Assembly (NCBI RefSeq): GCF_014208045.1
Contig: NZ_JACHML010000001.1
Location: forward strand, 2,604,001-2,668,000
Direction of reading: 5' to 3'
Origin: Microbacterium thalassium
Lineage (GTDB): Bacteria > Actinomycetota > Actinomycetes > Actinomycetales > Microbacteriaceae
Length of the DNA stretch: 64,000 nt
Below, one piece after another: positions 37,266 through 46,945 of the stretch (position 1 is the first letter of the stretch; every line of letters starts with the position of its first letter). The notes below the pieces were generated by a model that searched no databases, was not told where the DNA came from, and saw nothing but the letters and a program-made list of their open reading frames with translations. The translations under genes and the position numbers were made by a program.

Positions 37266-38302
37266 GCTGCCTGGAGGGGTGAGAGGAGGATGTACAGGGC
37301 GAGCGCGGCCGTCGCCGACGGAAGGATCGAATCGAGCCGGTCGAGGACGCCGCCGTGGCCCGGGAGCCACGAGCTCATGTCCTTGATTCCGAGATCGCGC
37401 TTGATCATCGATTCTCCCAGGTCGCCGATCGTCGCCGTGCCCAGCACGACGAGGCCGAAGACCACACCCGCCCACCAGGGGAGTCCGAGGAGGAGGGTCG
37501 CCAGCAGCACGCCGGCGATCATGGCCGCCGCCCCCGCCCCAGCGAAGCCCTCCCACGTCTTGTTCGGGCTGATCCGGGGCGCCATCTTGTGGCGGCCGAG
37601 GGTGATGCCGGTGATGTAGGCGCCGGTGTCGGCGGCCACCGCGATGACGATGAACGAGAGCACCCACCACTGCCCGCCGTCCTGCTCGAGCAGGACGACG
37701 CAGGTGGCGCCCATGAACGCCACGTACAGCTGAATGAAACCGGCGATCACGACGTCTCCGAGCACGTCGCCGTAGGTGCGGGCGTCCTTCGCCATCATCT
37801 GGGCGAACATGCGCCAGACGAGCACGAACGCGATGGCGACGAAGAGCGCCACCCACAGCATCCGGATGTCGAGGAAGTAGGCTCCCGTGACCAGCCCCGC
37901 GGTGGCGAGGAGCTGCGGCACCAGGTCGACCCGGTGTCCGGCCCCGACCAGCGCGCGAGAGAACTCGAACACGCCCAGCAGCACGGCCGCCAGCGCGAAC
38001 AGCGCGAACAGGTCCTTCACGAACAGCAGCGTGCCGAGCACGACCGCGCCGATCCCGAGGCCGATCAGCACCGCCACGATCAGGTCGCGGCCCGTGCGCT
38101 CCTTGATGCGCTCGTTCGCCTCTTCGAACTCCGCGCGCGCCTGCGCAACATGGTGCTCGAACTCCGCGCGGGCCGAGCGCACCTGCGCCGGGAACGCCGC
38201 ACCGGACTCTTCCGGCCCGGCATGGCCGTCCGCGCCCGCCGGGGGCGCGGTCTGCGGTTCGGCGGCCCGATCGTCGGGCGCTGCCCCGGACGCGTCGGAC
38301 AT
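37262..38302 (-). CDS. cdsA: Phosphatidate cytidylyltransferase
   Basis: A 346-residue integral membrane enzyme that makes CDP-diacylglycerol from phosphatidate and CTP. The signature is in the C-terminal part: MIKRDLGIKDMSSWLPGH followed by GGVLDRLDSI, the PS01315-type pattern. About eight membrane passes start at residue 70. The first 70 residues are an acidic soluble extension with a short coiled coil, longer than in E. coli. Start ATG lies 10 bp after the frr stop, so it is in the same transcript. Confidence 0.94.
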   Translation of the reverse strand: MSDASGAAPDDRAAEPQTAPPAGADGHAGPEESGAAFPAQVRSARAEFEHHVAQARAEFEEANERIKERTGRDLIVAVLIGLGIGAVVLGTLLFVKDLFALFALAAVLLGVFEFSRALVGAGHRVDLVPQLLATAGLVTGAYFLDIRMLWVALFVAIAFVLVWRMFAQMMAKDARTYGDVLGDVVIAGFIQLYVAFMGATCVVLLEQDGGQWWVLSFIVIAVAADTGAYITGITLGRHKMAPRISPNKTWEGFAGAGAAAMIAGVLLATLLLGLPWWAGVVFGLVVLGTATIGDLGESMIKRDLGIKDMSSWLPGHGGVLDRLDSILPSATAALALYILLSPLQAA

Positions 38303-38312
38303 CACCAGGGCC

Positions 38313-38867
38313 TCAGACCTCGAGCAGTTCTGCTTCTTTGCGCTTGAGCGCCTCGTCGATGGCGTCGACGTGCGCACGCGTGAGAGCGTCGAGCTCCTTC
38401 TCGGCTCGGACCAGCTCGTCCTCGCCGACCTCGCCCTTGAGCGCGTCCAGCTCGTCCTTGGACTTGCGCCGCAGGCCGCGGATGTGGACCTTGGCGTCCT
38501 CGCCCTTGCTGCGGACCAGCTTGACGAACTCCTTGCGGCGCTCCTCGGTGAGCTCGGGCATCGTGATGCGGACGATGCTGCCGTCGTTCGTGGGATTCGC
38601 GCCCAGGTTCGGCATGTCGCGGATCGCCTGCTCGATGGCCTTGAGCGCCGACTTGTCGTAGGGCGTGACGATGAGCGAGCGCGCCTCGGGCGCGTTCAGC
38701 GACGCGAGCTGGTCGAGCGGCGTGGGCGAGCCGTAGTAGTCGACGAGCACCTTCTGGAACAGCTGCGGGTTCGCCCGTCCGGTGCGCACCGTCGCGAAGT
38801 CATCCTTCGCGCCTTCCACGGCGCGGTCCATGCGCGTTCCGGCTTCGGCCAAGACGTCCGCGATCAC
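38313..38867 (-). CDS. frr: Ribosome recycling factor
   Basis: A 184-residue RRF that splits post-termination ribosomes with EF-G. The three-helix bundle is recognisable: [40 protein letters not shown], and the C-terminal [23 protein letters not shown]. The GTG start has AAGGAGACAC upstream at good spacing. Confidence 0.97.
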   Translation of the reverse strand: MIADVLAEAGTRMDRAVEGAKDDFATVRTGRANPQLFQKVLVDYYGSPTPLDQLASLNAPEARSLIVTPYDKSALKAIEQAIRDMPNLGANPTNDGSIVRITMPELTEERRKEFVKLVRSKGEDAKVHIRGLRRKSKDELDALKGEVGEDELVRAEKELDALTRAHVDAIDEALKRKEAELLEV

Positions 38868-38918
38868 TGTGTCTCCTTCGCGTTGATGGGCCTGTTCAGT
38901 CTACTCAGCCGCGCCGCG

Positions 38919-39638
38919 TCACGCCGTGACCAGCGTGCCGATGGCGTCGCCGAGGAGTGCCTTGGTGATGTTCCCCGCCGGCTCCATGCCGAACACGCGC
39001 ATGTCCATGCGGTTGTCCATGCACAGGCTGAACGCCGTCGAGTCGACGACCTTCAGTCCGCGCTGGAGGGCGTCGTTGTACGTAAGCCGGTCGATGCGCG
39101 TGGCCGAGGCGTCCTTCTTCGGGTCGGCGGTGTAGACGCCGTCGACGCCGTTCTTGGCCACGAGGACCTCGTCGGCGCCGATCTCGAGGGCGCGCTGGGC
39201 GGCGACGGTGTCGGTGGAGAAGTACGGCAGCCCCGCACCGGCGCCGAAGATCACGACACGTCCCTTCTCCATGTGGCGCTCGGCGCGACGCGGGATGTAC
39301 GGCTCGGCGACCTGCGTCATCTCGATCGCCGACTGCACACGCGTGGCTGCGCCGGCCTGCTCGAGGAAGTCCTGCAGCGCGAGCGCGTTCATCACCGTGC
39401 CGAGCATGCCCATGTAGTCGGCGCGCCCGCGGTCCATCCCGCGCTGGCTGAGCTCGGCGCCGCGGAAGAAGTTGCCTCCGCCGACCACCACCGAGACCTC
39501 GACCTCGTCCACCGCGGCGGCGATCTCGCGCGCGATCTGACTCACCACGTCGGGGTTGACGCCGAGCCGGCCCCCGCCGAACGCCTCACCCGAAAGCTTC
39601 AGAAGGACGCGACGGCGCCCGGTCGATTCACTGCTCAC
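38919..39638 (-). CDS. pyrH: Uridylate kinase
   Basis: A 239-residue UMP kinase of the amino acid kinase fold. Signs: [14 protein letters not shown] at the N-terminus, [14 protein letters not shown] for the phosphate-binding loop, and [39 protein letters not shown]. It makes UDP from UMP. GTG start preceded by GAGAGGAA; the frame extends 102 codons further upstream across the tsf terminator and must be ignored. Confidence 0.96.
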   Translation of the reverse strand: MSSESTGRRRVLLKLSGEAFGGGRLGVNPDVVSQIAREIAAAVDEVEVSVVVGGGNFFRGAELSQRGMDRGRADYMGMLGTVMNALALQDFLEQAGAATRVQSAIEMTQVAEPYIPRRAERHMEKGRVVIFGAGAGLPYFSTDTVAAQRALEIGADEVLVAKNGVDGVYTADPKKDASATRIDRLTYNDALQRGLKVVDSTAFSLCMDNRMDMRVFGMEPAGNITKALLGDAIGTLVTA

Positions 39639-39680
39639 GGTATTCCTCTCGTCGTGACGAATGTATCCAAAAGGGCATGA

Positions 39681-39713
39681 GAAAGGCCCGCATCTCGACG
39701 ATGCGGGCCTTTC
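39681..39713 (-). terminator. rpsB-tsf terminator
   Basis: A perfect 14-bp stem: GAAAGGCCCGCATC (39681-39694), 5-nt loop, and its complement at 39700-39713. On the minus strand it is followed by a T-rich stretch (CTTTCTCATGCCCTTTT). It sits 7 bp after the tsf stop codon, upstream of pyrH. Confidence 0.88.
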
Positions 39714-39720
39714 GAGCGTG

Positions 39721-40548
39721 TTACGCGCCGACCTTGAAGCGAGCGAAGCCGGTGAGCGTGAGCCCGGCGTCCTTCGCGATCTTGGCGACGGACTGCTTGT
39801 TGTCCTTCGCGTAGTCCTGGTCGAGCAGCGAGACCTGCTTGAAGAACGCGTTGACGCGGCCCTCGACGATCTTCGGCAGAGCAGCCTCGGGCTTGCCCTC
39901 GGCACGCGAGATCTCGGTGACGATCTCGCGCTCCTTCTCGACATCGGCCTCGGGGACCTCGTCGCGGTTCAGGTACGACGGGTTGGCGAACGAGATGTGC
40001 TGCGCGATGCTGCGGGCCGTCTCGGCGTCCTCACCCGAGTAGGCGAGCACGACGCCGACCTGCGGGGGCAGGTCCTTGCTGGTCTTGTGCAGGTACACCT
40101 CGAAGCTGTCGCCCGACAGGGTGCGCACGCGACGGAGCTCGACCTTCTCGCCGATGATGGCGGCCTCGTCCTGGATGAGCTGCTCGACGGTCTTGCCGTC
40201 GGCGTCGGCGGCGAGGGCCGCCTCGACCGAGTCGGCCGATGCGGCGGCGGCGGCGTCGGCGACCTTGTCGGCCAGTGCGATGAAACGGTCGTTCTTCGCG
40301 ACGAAGTCGGTCTCGCAGGCGAGCTCGACCAGGGTGACCTGACCCTCGCCCTCGCGAGCGGCGACGAGGCCCTCGCTGGTCGAGCGGTCGGCGCGCTTGG
40401 CGTTGCCCTTCGCACCCTTCAGGCGGAGGATCTCGACGGCCTTCTCGACGTCGCCGTCAGCCTCCTCGAGCGCCTTCTTGGTGTCGACCATGCCCGTGCC
40501 GAGCTGCTCGCGCAGCGCCTTGATGTCCGCGATCGTGAAGTTTGCCAT
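39721..40548 (-). CDS. tsf: Elongation factor Ts
   Basis: A 275-residue EF-Ts, the nucleotide exchange factor of EF-Tu. N-terminal UBA-like domain [33 protein letters not shown] is canonical; the core has the [13 protein letters not shown] motif and [11 protein letters not shown]. It ends at a strong terminator. It follows rpsB with a 100-nt gap. Confidence 0.97.
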   Translation of the reverse strand: MANFTIADIKALREQLGTGMVDTKKALEEADGDVEKAVEILRLKGAKGNAKRADRSTSEGLVAAREGEGQVTLVELACETDFVAKNDRFIALADKVADAAAAASADSVEAALAADADGKTVEQLIQDEAAIIGEKVELRRVRTLSGDSFEVYLHKTSKDLPPQVGVVLAYSGEDAETARSIAQHISFANPSYLNRDEVPEADVEKEREIVTEISRAEGKPEAALPKIVEGRVNAFFKQVSLLDQDYAKDNKQSVAKIAKDAGLTLTGFARFKVGA

Positions 40549-40648
40549 GGGTGGCGGCTCCTTTTTGTTCTGCGTTGTCGTGAATGTCCCGGCGGGGGCG
40601 CGCCGGTGCGCGCGCCCCGCCGCGACGGAAGCGGTTCGGGACCGTCGG

Positions 40649-41566
40649 CTACTTCGAGGCGGCCTCGGCGCCGGCGGCGTCGTCGGCCGACTCGGTCGCG
40701 GCCTGACCCTCGGCGGCCTGCTCCTCGGCGACGATCTCGTCCGCCTCGGCCCTCGCCCCGGCCTCGTCGGCGACCTTCGCGGTCTCGGCCGACGACTGCT
40801 CCGGAGCGGCCTGCTCGAGGAGCTCGCGCTCCCACTCGGCGAGCGGCTCGGCGGCCTCGGCCTCGTCGGCGGGCTGGTGACGCTGGATGAGGCCCTCGGC
40901 CGCGGCGTCGGCGATGATGCGGGTCAGCAGCGAGACCGAGCGGATCGCGTCGTCGTTGCCGGGGATCGGGTACTGGAACTCGTCCGGGTCGGCGTTGGTG
41001 TCGAGGATGCCGATGACCGGGATGCCGAGCTTCTTGGCCTCGTCGATGGCGAGGTGCTCGCGCTTGGCGTCGACGACCCAGATGGCCGACGGCGTCTTCG
41101 ACATGTTGCGGATGCCGCCGAGCGACTTGTGCAGCTTGTCGAGCTCGCGCTTCTTGATCAGAAGCTCCTTCTTGGTGAGGCCGCTCGACGCCGGGTCGTC
41201 GTAGTCGAGCTCCTCGAGCTCCTTCATGCGGGCGAGGCGCTTGCTCACCGTGGCGAAGTTGGTGAGGAGGCCGCCGAGCCAGCGCTCGTTGACGTAGGGC
41301 TGGCCGACACGCGTGGCCTGCTCGGCGATGATCTCCTGAGCCTGCTTCTTCGTGCCGACGAAGAGGACGGTGCCGCCGTGGGCGACCGTCTCCTTGACGT
41401 ACTCGTACGCCTTGTCGATGTACGACAGCGACTGCTGCAGGTCGATGATGTGGATGCCGCTGCGCTCCGTGAGGATGAAGCGCTTGACCTTCGGGTTCCA
41501 CCGGCGGGTCTGGTGTCCGAAGTGAACGCCGCTGTCGAGCAGCTGGCGGATGGTGACGACGGCCAT
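40649..41566 (-). CDS. rpsB: 30S ribosomal protein S2
   Basis: A 305-residue S2. The N-terminus [32 protein letters not shown] is canonical, and [11 protein letters not shown] and [16 protein letters not shown] are seen later. After about residue 240 it has an acidic tail rich in Ala and Glu, longer than in E. coli, which is common in Actinobacteria. ATG has AGGAGAAC upstream. The preceding leader is long and structured. Confidence 0.97.
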   Translation of the reverse strand: MAVVTIRQLLDSGVHFGHQTRRWNPKVKRFILTERSGIHIIDLQQSLSYIDKAYEYVKETVAHGGTVLFVGTKKQAQEIIAEQATRVGQPYVNERWLGGLLTNFATVSKRLARMKELEELDYDDPASSGLTKKELLIKKRELDKLHKSLGGIRNMSKTPSAIWVVDAKREHLAIDEAKKLGIPVIGILDTNADPDEFQYPIPGNDDAIRSVSLLTRIIADAAAEGLIQRHQPADEAEAAEPLAEWERELLEQAAPEQSSAETAKVADEAGARAEADEIVAEEQAAEGQAATESADDAAGAEAASK

Positions 41567-41766
41567 GGCCGTTCTCCTGTTCTGGCGCGTGCGCGCCTGC
41601 TTGCGGTTGTGTTCGTATCGCACCTGTGTGCGACGTGCCTGGTGCCCGGCACACGCCCGCCCCGAGATGTCTCGGGGACCGGTGGGAGTGGATGCCGCGC
41701 GGCGCGATCCTCGCGGACGGCGCTCGCGCTCTGGGCACGCGTAGTCATCCCGACGAGCGGGATGCG
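41567..41766 (-). promoter_or_regulatory. rpsB 5' leader with several hairpins
   Basis: About 200 nt between the likely transcript start and rpsB. Hairpins include CATCCCG/CGGGATG (41746-41764) at the very 5' end, and CCCCGAG-ATGT-CTCGGGG (41660-41677). A GTGCC/GGCAC pairing lies nearby, followed by the ribosome binding site. This is a candidate S2 autoregulatory leader. I could not match it to a named motif. Confidence 0.45.
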
Positions 41767-41772
41767 ACCTCC

Positions 41773-41778
41773 AGTGTA
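41773..41778 (-). promoter_or_regulatory. -10 element of rpsB-tsf
   Basis: TACACT on the minus strand. The likely start is near 41766, just before the first hairpin of the leader. No good -35. The stretch 41779-41877, up to the divergent M23 gene, shows no further feature apart from GAGGA before that gene. Confidence 0.45.
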
Positions 41779-41877
41779 CCAGTCGGCGCCTCCTCCCCCG
41801 TAGCCGGGTGCGCGCAGACGATCCACCGATGCTCCCCGCCGGGCGCGAGCACGCGCGGCGGGCTCGAGGATCGCCGC

Positions 41878-42432
41878 ATGAACGACTCACGCACTCCGGC
41901 GCACGCGGTCCGGCGCTCCGTCGCCGCCCTGGTGCTCGCGCTGCTGCTCGGCCTCCTCGTCCCCGCTGCCGCCGCCCATCCGGCCACGCCCGCGCTGCCC
42001 GGTGACGTCGTGTCCGAGGCGATCGCGGGCGGGTGGACCTGGCCGGTCGGCGCGTTCCGCCTCGAGCGCGCGTACTCGGCGCCCGCGCACCCCTACGGCA
42101 GCGGTCACCGCGGCGTCGATGTGCGGCCCGTCGGCATCCAGCGGGTCCTCTCCCCGGCCGACGGCGTCGTCGCGTTCTCGGGGCTCGTGGCCGATCGCCC
42201 CGTCGTCACGATCGACCACGGCGCGGGCCTGGTCACGACCCTCGAGCCGGTTGCGTGCGACCTCCGGCCCGGCGCGGTCGTCCGCCGCGGCGAGGTCCTC
42301 GGCTCCCTCGCGACAGGCGGCCACGCCGAGCCCGGAACGCTCCACATCGGGGTGCGCCTGCACGGCGACTACCTGAACCCGATGGCGCTGCTGGGCGGTG
42401 TGCCGCGGGCGGTGCTGCTCCCCTGCTGCTGA
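41878..42432 (+). CDS. M23-family peptidase, active site degenerate
   Basis: A 184-residue secreted protein. A signal peptide covers about residues 1-34 ([23 protein letters not shown] ends at an Ala-x-Ala site). The LytM-type domain follows with the first zinc pair H77 and D81 in GHRGVD. The HxH motif is reduced to TLH (154-156): the zinc His is kept, the catalytic His is Thr. Such forms are usually thought to bind rather than cut peptidoglycan. ATG has GAGGA 9 nt upstream. Convergent with xerC, 7 bp apart. Confidence 0.85.
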   Translation: MNDSRTPAHAVRRSVAALVLALLLGLLVPAAAAHPATPALPGDVVSEAIAGGWTWPVGAFRLERAYSAPAHPYGSGHRGVDVRPVGIQRVLSPADGVVAFSGLVADRPVVTIDHGAGLVTTLEPVACDLRPGAVVRRGEVLGSLATGGHAEPGTLHIGVRLHGDYLNPMALLGGVPRAVLLPCC

Positions 42433-42439
42433 CGCCGCG

Positions 42440-43345
42440 TCACGCCCGCGGGTGGGCGAGCCGGTAGGCCGCCGCGAGCCGCTCGCTGGAGACGTGCGTG
42501 TAGATCTGGGTCGTGCCCAGGCTGGCATGGCCCAGCAGCTCCTGCACGGAGCGCAGGTCGGCCCCGCCGTCCAGCAGATGGGTGGCCGCGGAGTGACGCA
42601 GCGCGTGCGGGCCGGCCGCTCCCCCGACGATCGGACCGAGCACGCGCGAGACCACGTCGTACACCGCGCGCGGGCCGAGCCGGCCGCCGCGCGCCCCCAG
42701 GAACAGCGCGCGGGCCGCGCCGCGGTTCTCCGCCCGCTCCAGGAGCGCCGGCCGTCCGCGCACGAGGTAGGCGTCGATCGCCGCGAGCGCGGGCGCGCCG
42801 AAGGGGACCACGCGCTCCTTGGATCCCTTGCCCATCACGCGGACGGTGCGACGCGACCGGTCGAGATCGTCCACGTCGAGTCCGCAGAGTTCGCTGACGC
42901 GGATGCCGGCGGCGTAGAGCAGCTCGAGCGCGGCGTGATCGCGCAGCGCGGTCGGATCGCCGTCCTGGGCCCGCTCGGCCAGGGCGTCGAGCAGCTGTGC
43001 GACCTGGTCGGCGGGAGCGACCTTCGGCAGAGACCGGCTCCGCTTCGGCGCGACGAGGCGCAGGCTCGGGTCGGCGTCGATGCGCGCGGTGTCCGTCGCC
43101 CAGGCGAAGAACCCGCGGGCGGATGCGGTGCGACGTGCGAGCGTGGAGCGCGCGTCTCCGCGCTGCGTGGCGACCCAGAGCCATTCGCGCAGGTCCTCGA
43201 GCGCGACCCGGTCCACGTCCGGATCTCCCGTCACCCGTGCGAGATCCGCCAGATCCGACCGGTACGCGCGCACCGTCGCCGGCGACAGCCGCCGCACCTG
43301 GGTCAGGTGGGCGGCGTAGTCCTCGGCAGCGGTCGAGAGGCGCAT
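42440..43345 (-). CDS. xerC: Tyrosine recombinase XerC
   Basis: A 301-residue recombinase. The N-terminal SAM-like core-binding domain (LSTAAEDYAAHLTQVRRLSPATVRAYRSDLADL) precedes the catalytic domain. Catalytic residues: first Arg in AAGIRVSELCGL, HALRHSAATHLL (His and second Arg), LLGHASLGTTQIYTHV (His and Tyr). This length and its place near rpsB and comM are usual for XerC, which resolves chromosome dimers at dif. A CATGCT 6 nt before the ATG may be its -10. Confidence 0.92.
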   Translation of the reverse strand: MRLSTAAEDYAAHLTQVRRLSPATVRAYRSDLADLARVTGDPDVDRVALEDLREWLWVATQRGDARSTLARRTASARGFFAWATDTARIDADPSLRLVAPKRSRSLPKVAPADQVAQLLDALAERAQDGDPTALRDHAALELLYAAGIRVSELCGLDVDDLDRSRRTVRVMGKGSKERVVPFGAPALAAIDAYLVRGRPALLERAENRGAARALFLGARGGRLGPRAVYDVVSRVLGPIVGGAAGPHALRHSAATHLLDGGADLRSVQELLGHASLGTTQIYTHVSSERLAAAYRLAHPRA

Positions 43346-43436
43346 GCCCTCAGCATGCCGCTCGGGGAGGGCGCACTCGGATCGACGCTCCGCGCTTCAC
43401 CGCACACGGCCTCGTGCCATCGCGAGGCGGCCGCCG

Positions 43437-44051
43437 TCAATTCTGGTAGAACGGCGGCGTGCACGTGGGCGCTCCCTCAGGGAACGGGGTGTTGGTCGAG
43501 CATGGCGGGAACGACGGCGCGTACAGGTCCGGGATGTAGATCGGCGCATGGTCGGTGTCTGCACACGTGTGCCCCCACGGGACGGTGACGTCGGCGTACA
43601 CGTCGTCGTTCGCGCTGTTGTCGGAGTTCGCGAAGATGAGGACGTCCACGGACTCGCCCGGGTCGATGGGCGTGCAGTAGTCCGGGTAGATCCCCTGCAC
43701 ATTGAACGGGATCGTGGGGTTCCCGTTGCCGTCCCGCACGTTGGTCACCGTGATGCTCGGCTTGAGCACGATGGGCTTGTTGGTGGTGTTCGTCACCTGG
43801 AGCGGCAGCGCGAACGCCTTCTCGAAGTCGCCGGCGAAGATGCCCTGGGCGATCTCGGGAGGGCACCTGCTCAGGCTCGAGCCGGGGAGCTTGCAGGCGA
43901 CGCCCACGAGCACAGAGGGGGGCGGACCGGATGCCGCGACCGCGGCGACCGGGGCGGCGACGGCGATCGCGGGCACCGCCCACGCCATCGCCGAGGTGAC
44001 GGTGCGGCGCGACACGCCGCGCTTGTCGGGGGGGGAGCTCGATTCGGACAT
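43437..44051 (-). CDS. Secreted protein with Tat-like signal, unknown function
   Basis: A 204-residue exported protein. RR at residues 15-16 in GVSRRTVTS is a Tat-like motif, followed by a long hydrophobic run AMAWAVPAIAVAAPVAAVAA. The mature part is beta-rich, Asn/Asp/Thr-rich, and carries six cysteines (ACKL, RCPP, YCTP, TCAD, PCST, TCTP), so three disulfides are possible. It resembles the Ig-like or SipW-type secreted proteins common in Actinobacteria, but I do not recognise it. GGAGGT lies 7 nt before the ATG, which excludes the GTG 9 nt upstream. Confidence 0.75.
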   Translation of the reverse strand: MSESSSPPDKRGVSRRTVTSAMAWAVPAIAVAAPVAAVAASGPPPSVLVGVACKLPGSSLSRCPPEIAQGIFAGDFEKAFALPLQVTNTTNKPIVLKPSITVTNVRDGNGNPTIPFNVQGIYPDYCTPIDPGESVDVLIFANSDNSANDDVYADVTVPWGHTCADTDHAPIYIPDLYAPSFPPCSTNTPFPEGAPTCTPPFYQN

Positions 44052-44213
44052 GACGAACACCTCCGCGCGGAGCGGTGCTCTCGGCTGAATGCGTCGATCC
44101 GCCGCTCCGGCCGGTTCGATGCTTCCGCTCGGGTGCGGAATTGAGCGCCAGCGTAGCCCCGGAACGGCGTGTCCGTCCAGAGCGCCGCCCGCCCGGGCCG
44201 GCGTCGAGCCGCG

Positions 44214-45422
44214 TCACCCATCCCCTCGCCCGGCGGTGCGCCATCCGTGGACCTCGCGCACCGCGGCTCCCTCGAGTTCGAGGACGCCGAGCTCCGCCTC
44301 GACCTCGCCGGGCGACATTCCGCTGCGAGCGGCCACCTGGTCGATCGAACGAGGCGTGCGCGCCGCGAGCGCATCGAGGACGCGGGTCATCTCCGGCGGA
44401 CGGTCGGCCGCGAGCGCCGCGGGCGCCGCGGGGTCGGCGGCCGCGCTCCACCCCATCAGCTCCCGCACGTCGTCCGCGCTCGTAATGCACTCCGCGGCGT
44501 ACTCCCGCAGCAGCCGATGAGTGCCGGCCGAGGCCGCGCTCGTGACCGGTCCCGGCACGGCGCCGAGCGGCCTGCCCAGGGCGGCGGCGTGACCCGCCGT
44601 GTTGAGCGATCCGCTGCGCCACCCCGCCTCGACCACGACCGTCGCGCCGGCCAGAGCCGCGATGATCCTGTTGCGCTGCAGGAACCTCCATTTCGTCGGC
44701 GCCGCGCCGCACGGGACCTCGGCGGCCACGGCGCCTCGCACCGTCATCCGGTCGAACAGCGCCGCGTGCCCGGCGGGATACGGGCGGTCCACTCCTCCGG
44801 CCGACAGTGCGAGCGTCGTCCCGCCGGCGCTCAGCGCGGCCCGGTGCGCTGCGCCGTCGATGCCGTAGGCGCCGCCCGACACGATCGCGACGCCCCCGCC
44901 CGCCAGGCCGGCGGCCAGTTCCATCGCGACGTGCTCGCCGTACCCCGTGGCCGCGCGTGCGCCCACGAGCGCGACCGCCGGCTCGACGCCGAGCGCGCGC
45001 GGGTCGCCGCGGACCCAGAGGCAGATCGGCGCGTGCTCGCCCAGGTCGTCGAGGCGACGGGGCCACAGCGGGTCGGCGGGCGTGATCAGCGCCACCCCGG
45101 CCTGCGCCGCCGCACGGAGCGAGCCCTGCACGGCATCCGCCGACAGCCGCGGCGTCCACCGCCCCCGTGCGCGAGCGAACTCACCGTCGTCGATCGCCAC
45201 GGCACCCGGCGCGCTCCTGTCACCGGCGAGCAGCACCTGCAGAGCCGACTCCGGTCCGACGGCGCCGACGAGCCGACCGGCGACTCCATCACCCGGCTCG
45301 GCGAGCACCGACCAGACGGCCGACGCATAGGCGGCGACCGCCGCCCGCTCGTCGGCGGCCCGCACCCGCAGCCCGCGCAGCGCCTCGCGGGCCTCGCGCG
45401 GCGACAGTCCGGGCACGCTCAC
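44214..45422 (-). CDS. dprA: DNA-processing protein DprA
   Basis: A 402-residue DprA (Smf). The Rossmann-fold core carries VALVGARAATGYGEHVAMELA, IVSGGAYGIDGAAHRAAL and FLQRNRIIAALAGATVVVEAGWRSGSLNTA. The C-terminal winged-helix-like domain (about 330-395) is present. DprA loads RecA on incoming single strands during transformation; in Actinobacteria its presence does not prove competence. The GTG start overlaps the comM stop by 4 bp. Confidence 0.95.
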   Translation of the reverse strand: MSVPGLSPREAREALRGLRVRAADERAAVAAYASAVWSVLAEPGDGVAGRLVGAVGPESALQVLLAGDRSAPGAVAIDDGEFARARGRWTPRLSADAVQGSLRAAAQAGVALITPADPLWPRRLDDLGEHAPICLWVRGDPRALGVEPAVALVGARAATGYGEHVAMELAAGLAGGGVAIVSGGAYGIDGAAHRAALSAGGTTLALSAGGVDRPYPAGHAALFDRMTVRGAVAAEVPCGAAPTKWRFLQRNRIIAALAGATVVVEAGWRSGSLNTAGHAAALGRPLGAVPGPVTSAASAGTHRLLREYAAECITSADDVRELMGWSAAADPAAPAALAADRPPEMTRVLDALAARTPRSIDQVAARSGMSPGEVEAELGVLELEGAAVREVHGWRTAGRGDG

Positions 45423-46945
45423 GCCGCGATCCCCTTCTTGAGGTACAGAGCGCGCCCGATGTGGTGCGGACCGAGCTGCGACGCCCCGTCGAGGTCGGCC
45501 ACCGACCACGCCACGCGCAGCACCCTGTCGTAGCCGCGCAAGGTCAGGGCGCCGCGCTGGAGCGCCGCATCGAGAGGACGCCGCACGACGGGCGCGGGCG
45601 CACACGGACCGTTGCGCAGCCACGCCCCCGTGACGTCCGCGTTCCGGCGGAACGGCGTGCCCGCCAGACGCTCCGCGGCACGCCGTCGCGCCGCCAGGAC
45701 GCGCGCCCGCGCGGCGGCCGTGCTCACGGGCGGCGGGCCGCCGGGGGCATCGACCGTCGTGACGCGCGCGAGCGTCAGCTCGACGTCCATGCGGTCGCGC
45801 AGCGGACCCGACAGACGGCCGAGGTAGCGGCGGACGGCGGCAGGCGGGCACACGCACTCGCCGCCGCGGATGCCGTGGCTGCCGCACGGACACGGGTTGG
45901 TCGCGAGCACGAGCTGCACGCGCGCCGGGAACACCGCGGTCGACCCCGCGCGGTCGATCCGCATCTCACCGGTCTCGAGCGGCTGGCGCAGCGCGTCGAG
46001 CGCGTGCGCGGTGAATTCGCCGGCCTCGTCGAGGAACAGCACGCCGTCGGAGGCTCGCGCGATCGCGCCCGGGCGGATCACCCGCGATCCTCCGCCGACC
46101 AGCGCGGCCGTGCTCGCGCTGTGGTGCGGCGCCTCGAAGGGAGGGGTGCGTGAGATCTCGGTGACCGCGTGGCCGGACAGCGACCGGACGCACGCGACCG
46201 CCAGCGCGGCGGCATCGTCGAGTTCGGGCAGGATCCCGGGAAGCCGCCGCGCGAGCATCGTCTTCCCGGCACCCGGTGGCCCGCACATGAGCATGTTGTG
46301 TCCGCCGGCGGCGGCGACCACGAGGGCTTCCACCGCCTCGCGCTGCCCGATCACGTCGGCGAGCTCCGGCCGGGCCGGCGGCGCCCCCGCGCTCGCCTGA
46401 ACGGGAAGCGGATCGCACTCGGGCACGCCGACGTCGACCCCGTGCCACGCGGCGACCTCGGCGAGTGTCGTCGCCCCGAGGACGTCCACACCGTCGACCA
46501 GCGCGGCCTCGTCGCGGTTGCCGTGCGGCACCACGACGCGGCGGATGCCGGCCCGCGCGGCCGCATTGACGGCGGGCAGCACGCCGGCCACCGGCCGCAG
46601 CCGGCCGTCGAGCGCGAGCTCCCCCACGTGCAGCGTCGCCGCGACGCGAGCGGAGTCCATGGGCGTCTCGGTGGCGAGTGCGGCGATGGCGATCCCCACG
46701 TCGAAGCTCGAACCGTGCTTGGGAAGGCTCGCCGGTGAGAGATTGACCGTCACCCGTCGCCGCGGAAGCGGGAGCCCGCTGTTGGCGCACGCGTTGTGCA
46801 CGCGCTGCGCCGCCTCGCCGAGCGCTCGATCCCCCAGCCCGATGATGCTGAATCCGGGCGTCTGATTCGACAGGTCCGCTTCGACGGCCACCATCCCCGC
46901 CTCGAGCCCCGACAGCGCCACCGCCCACGTTCGCGCGACGGTCAC
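45419..46945 (-). CDS. comM: YifB/ComM-family AAA+ ATPase
   Basis: A 508-residue Mg-chelatase-like ATPase. The N-terminal Lon-like domain (VARTWAVALSGLEAGMVAVEADLSNQTPGF, LNSP-like VNLSPASLPKHG) precedes the AAA+ module: Walker A GPPGAGKTML and Walker B GVLFLDEAGEF. A Cys cluster NPCPCGSHG and CVCPP follows. ComM drives branch migration during transformation in some bacteria. GTG start overlaps the yraN stop by 4 bp. Upstream of dprA in the same unit. Confidence 0.95.
   Translation of the reverse strand: MTVARTWAVALSGLEAGMVAVEADLSNQTPGFSIIGLGDRALGEAAQRVHNACANSGLPLPRRRVTVNLSPASLPKHGSSFDVGIAIAALATETPMDSARVAATLHVGELALDGRLRPVAGVLPAVNAAARAGIRRVVVPHGNRDEAALVDGVDVLGATTLAEVAAWHGVDVGVPECDPLPVQASAGAPPARPELADVIGQREAVEALVVAAAGGHNMLMCGPPGAGKTMLARRLPGILPELDDAAALAVACVRSLSGHAVTEISRTPPFEAPHHSASTAALVGGGSRVIRPGAIARASDGVLFLDEAGEFTAHALDALRQPLETGEMRIDRAGSTAVFPARVQLVLATNPCPCGSHGIRGGECVCPPAAVRRYLGRLSGPLRDRMDVELTLARVTTVDAPGGPPPVSTAAARARVLAARRRAAERLAGTPFRRNADVTGAWLRNGPCAPAPVVRRPLDAALQRGALTLRGYDRVLRVAWSVADLDGASQLGPHHIGRALYLKKGIAA

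Noticed and set aside
42440..43345. Tyrosine recombinase as sign of an integrated element
   Set aside because: Length and motifs are those of chromosomal XerC, and there are no att repeats, phage or conjugation genes nearby.
44214..46945. Natural competence inferred from comM and dprA
   Set aside because: Both genes occur in many non-competent actinobacteria; no comEA/comEC or pilus genes are in the window.
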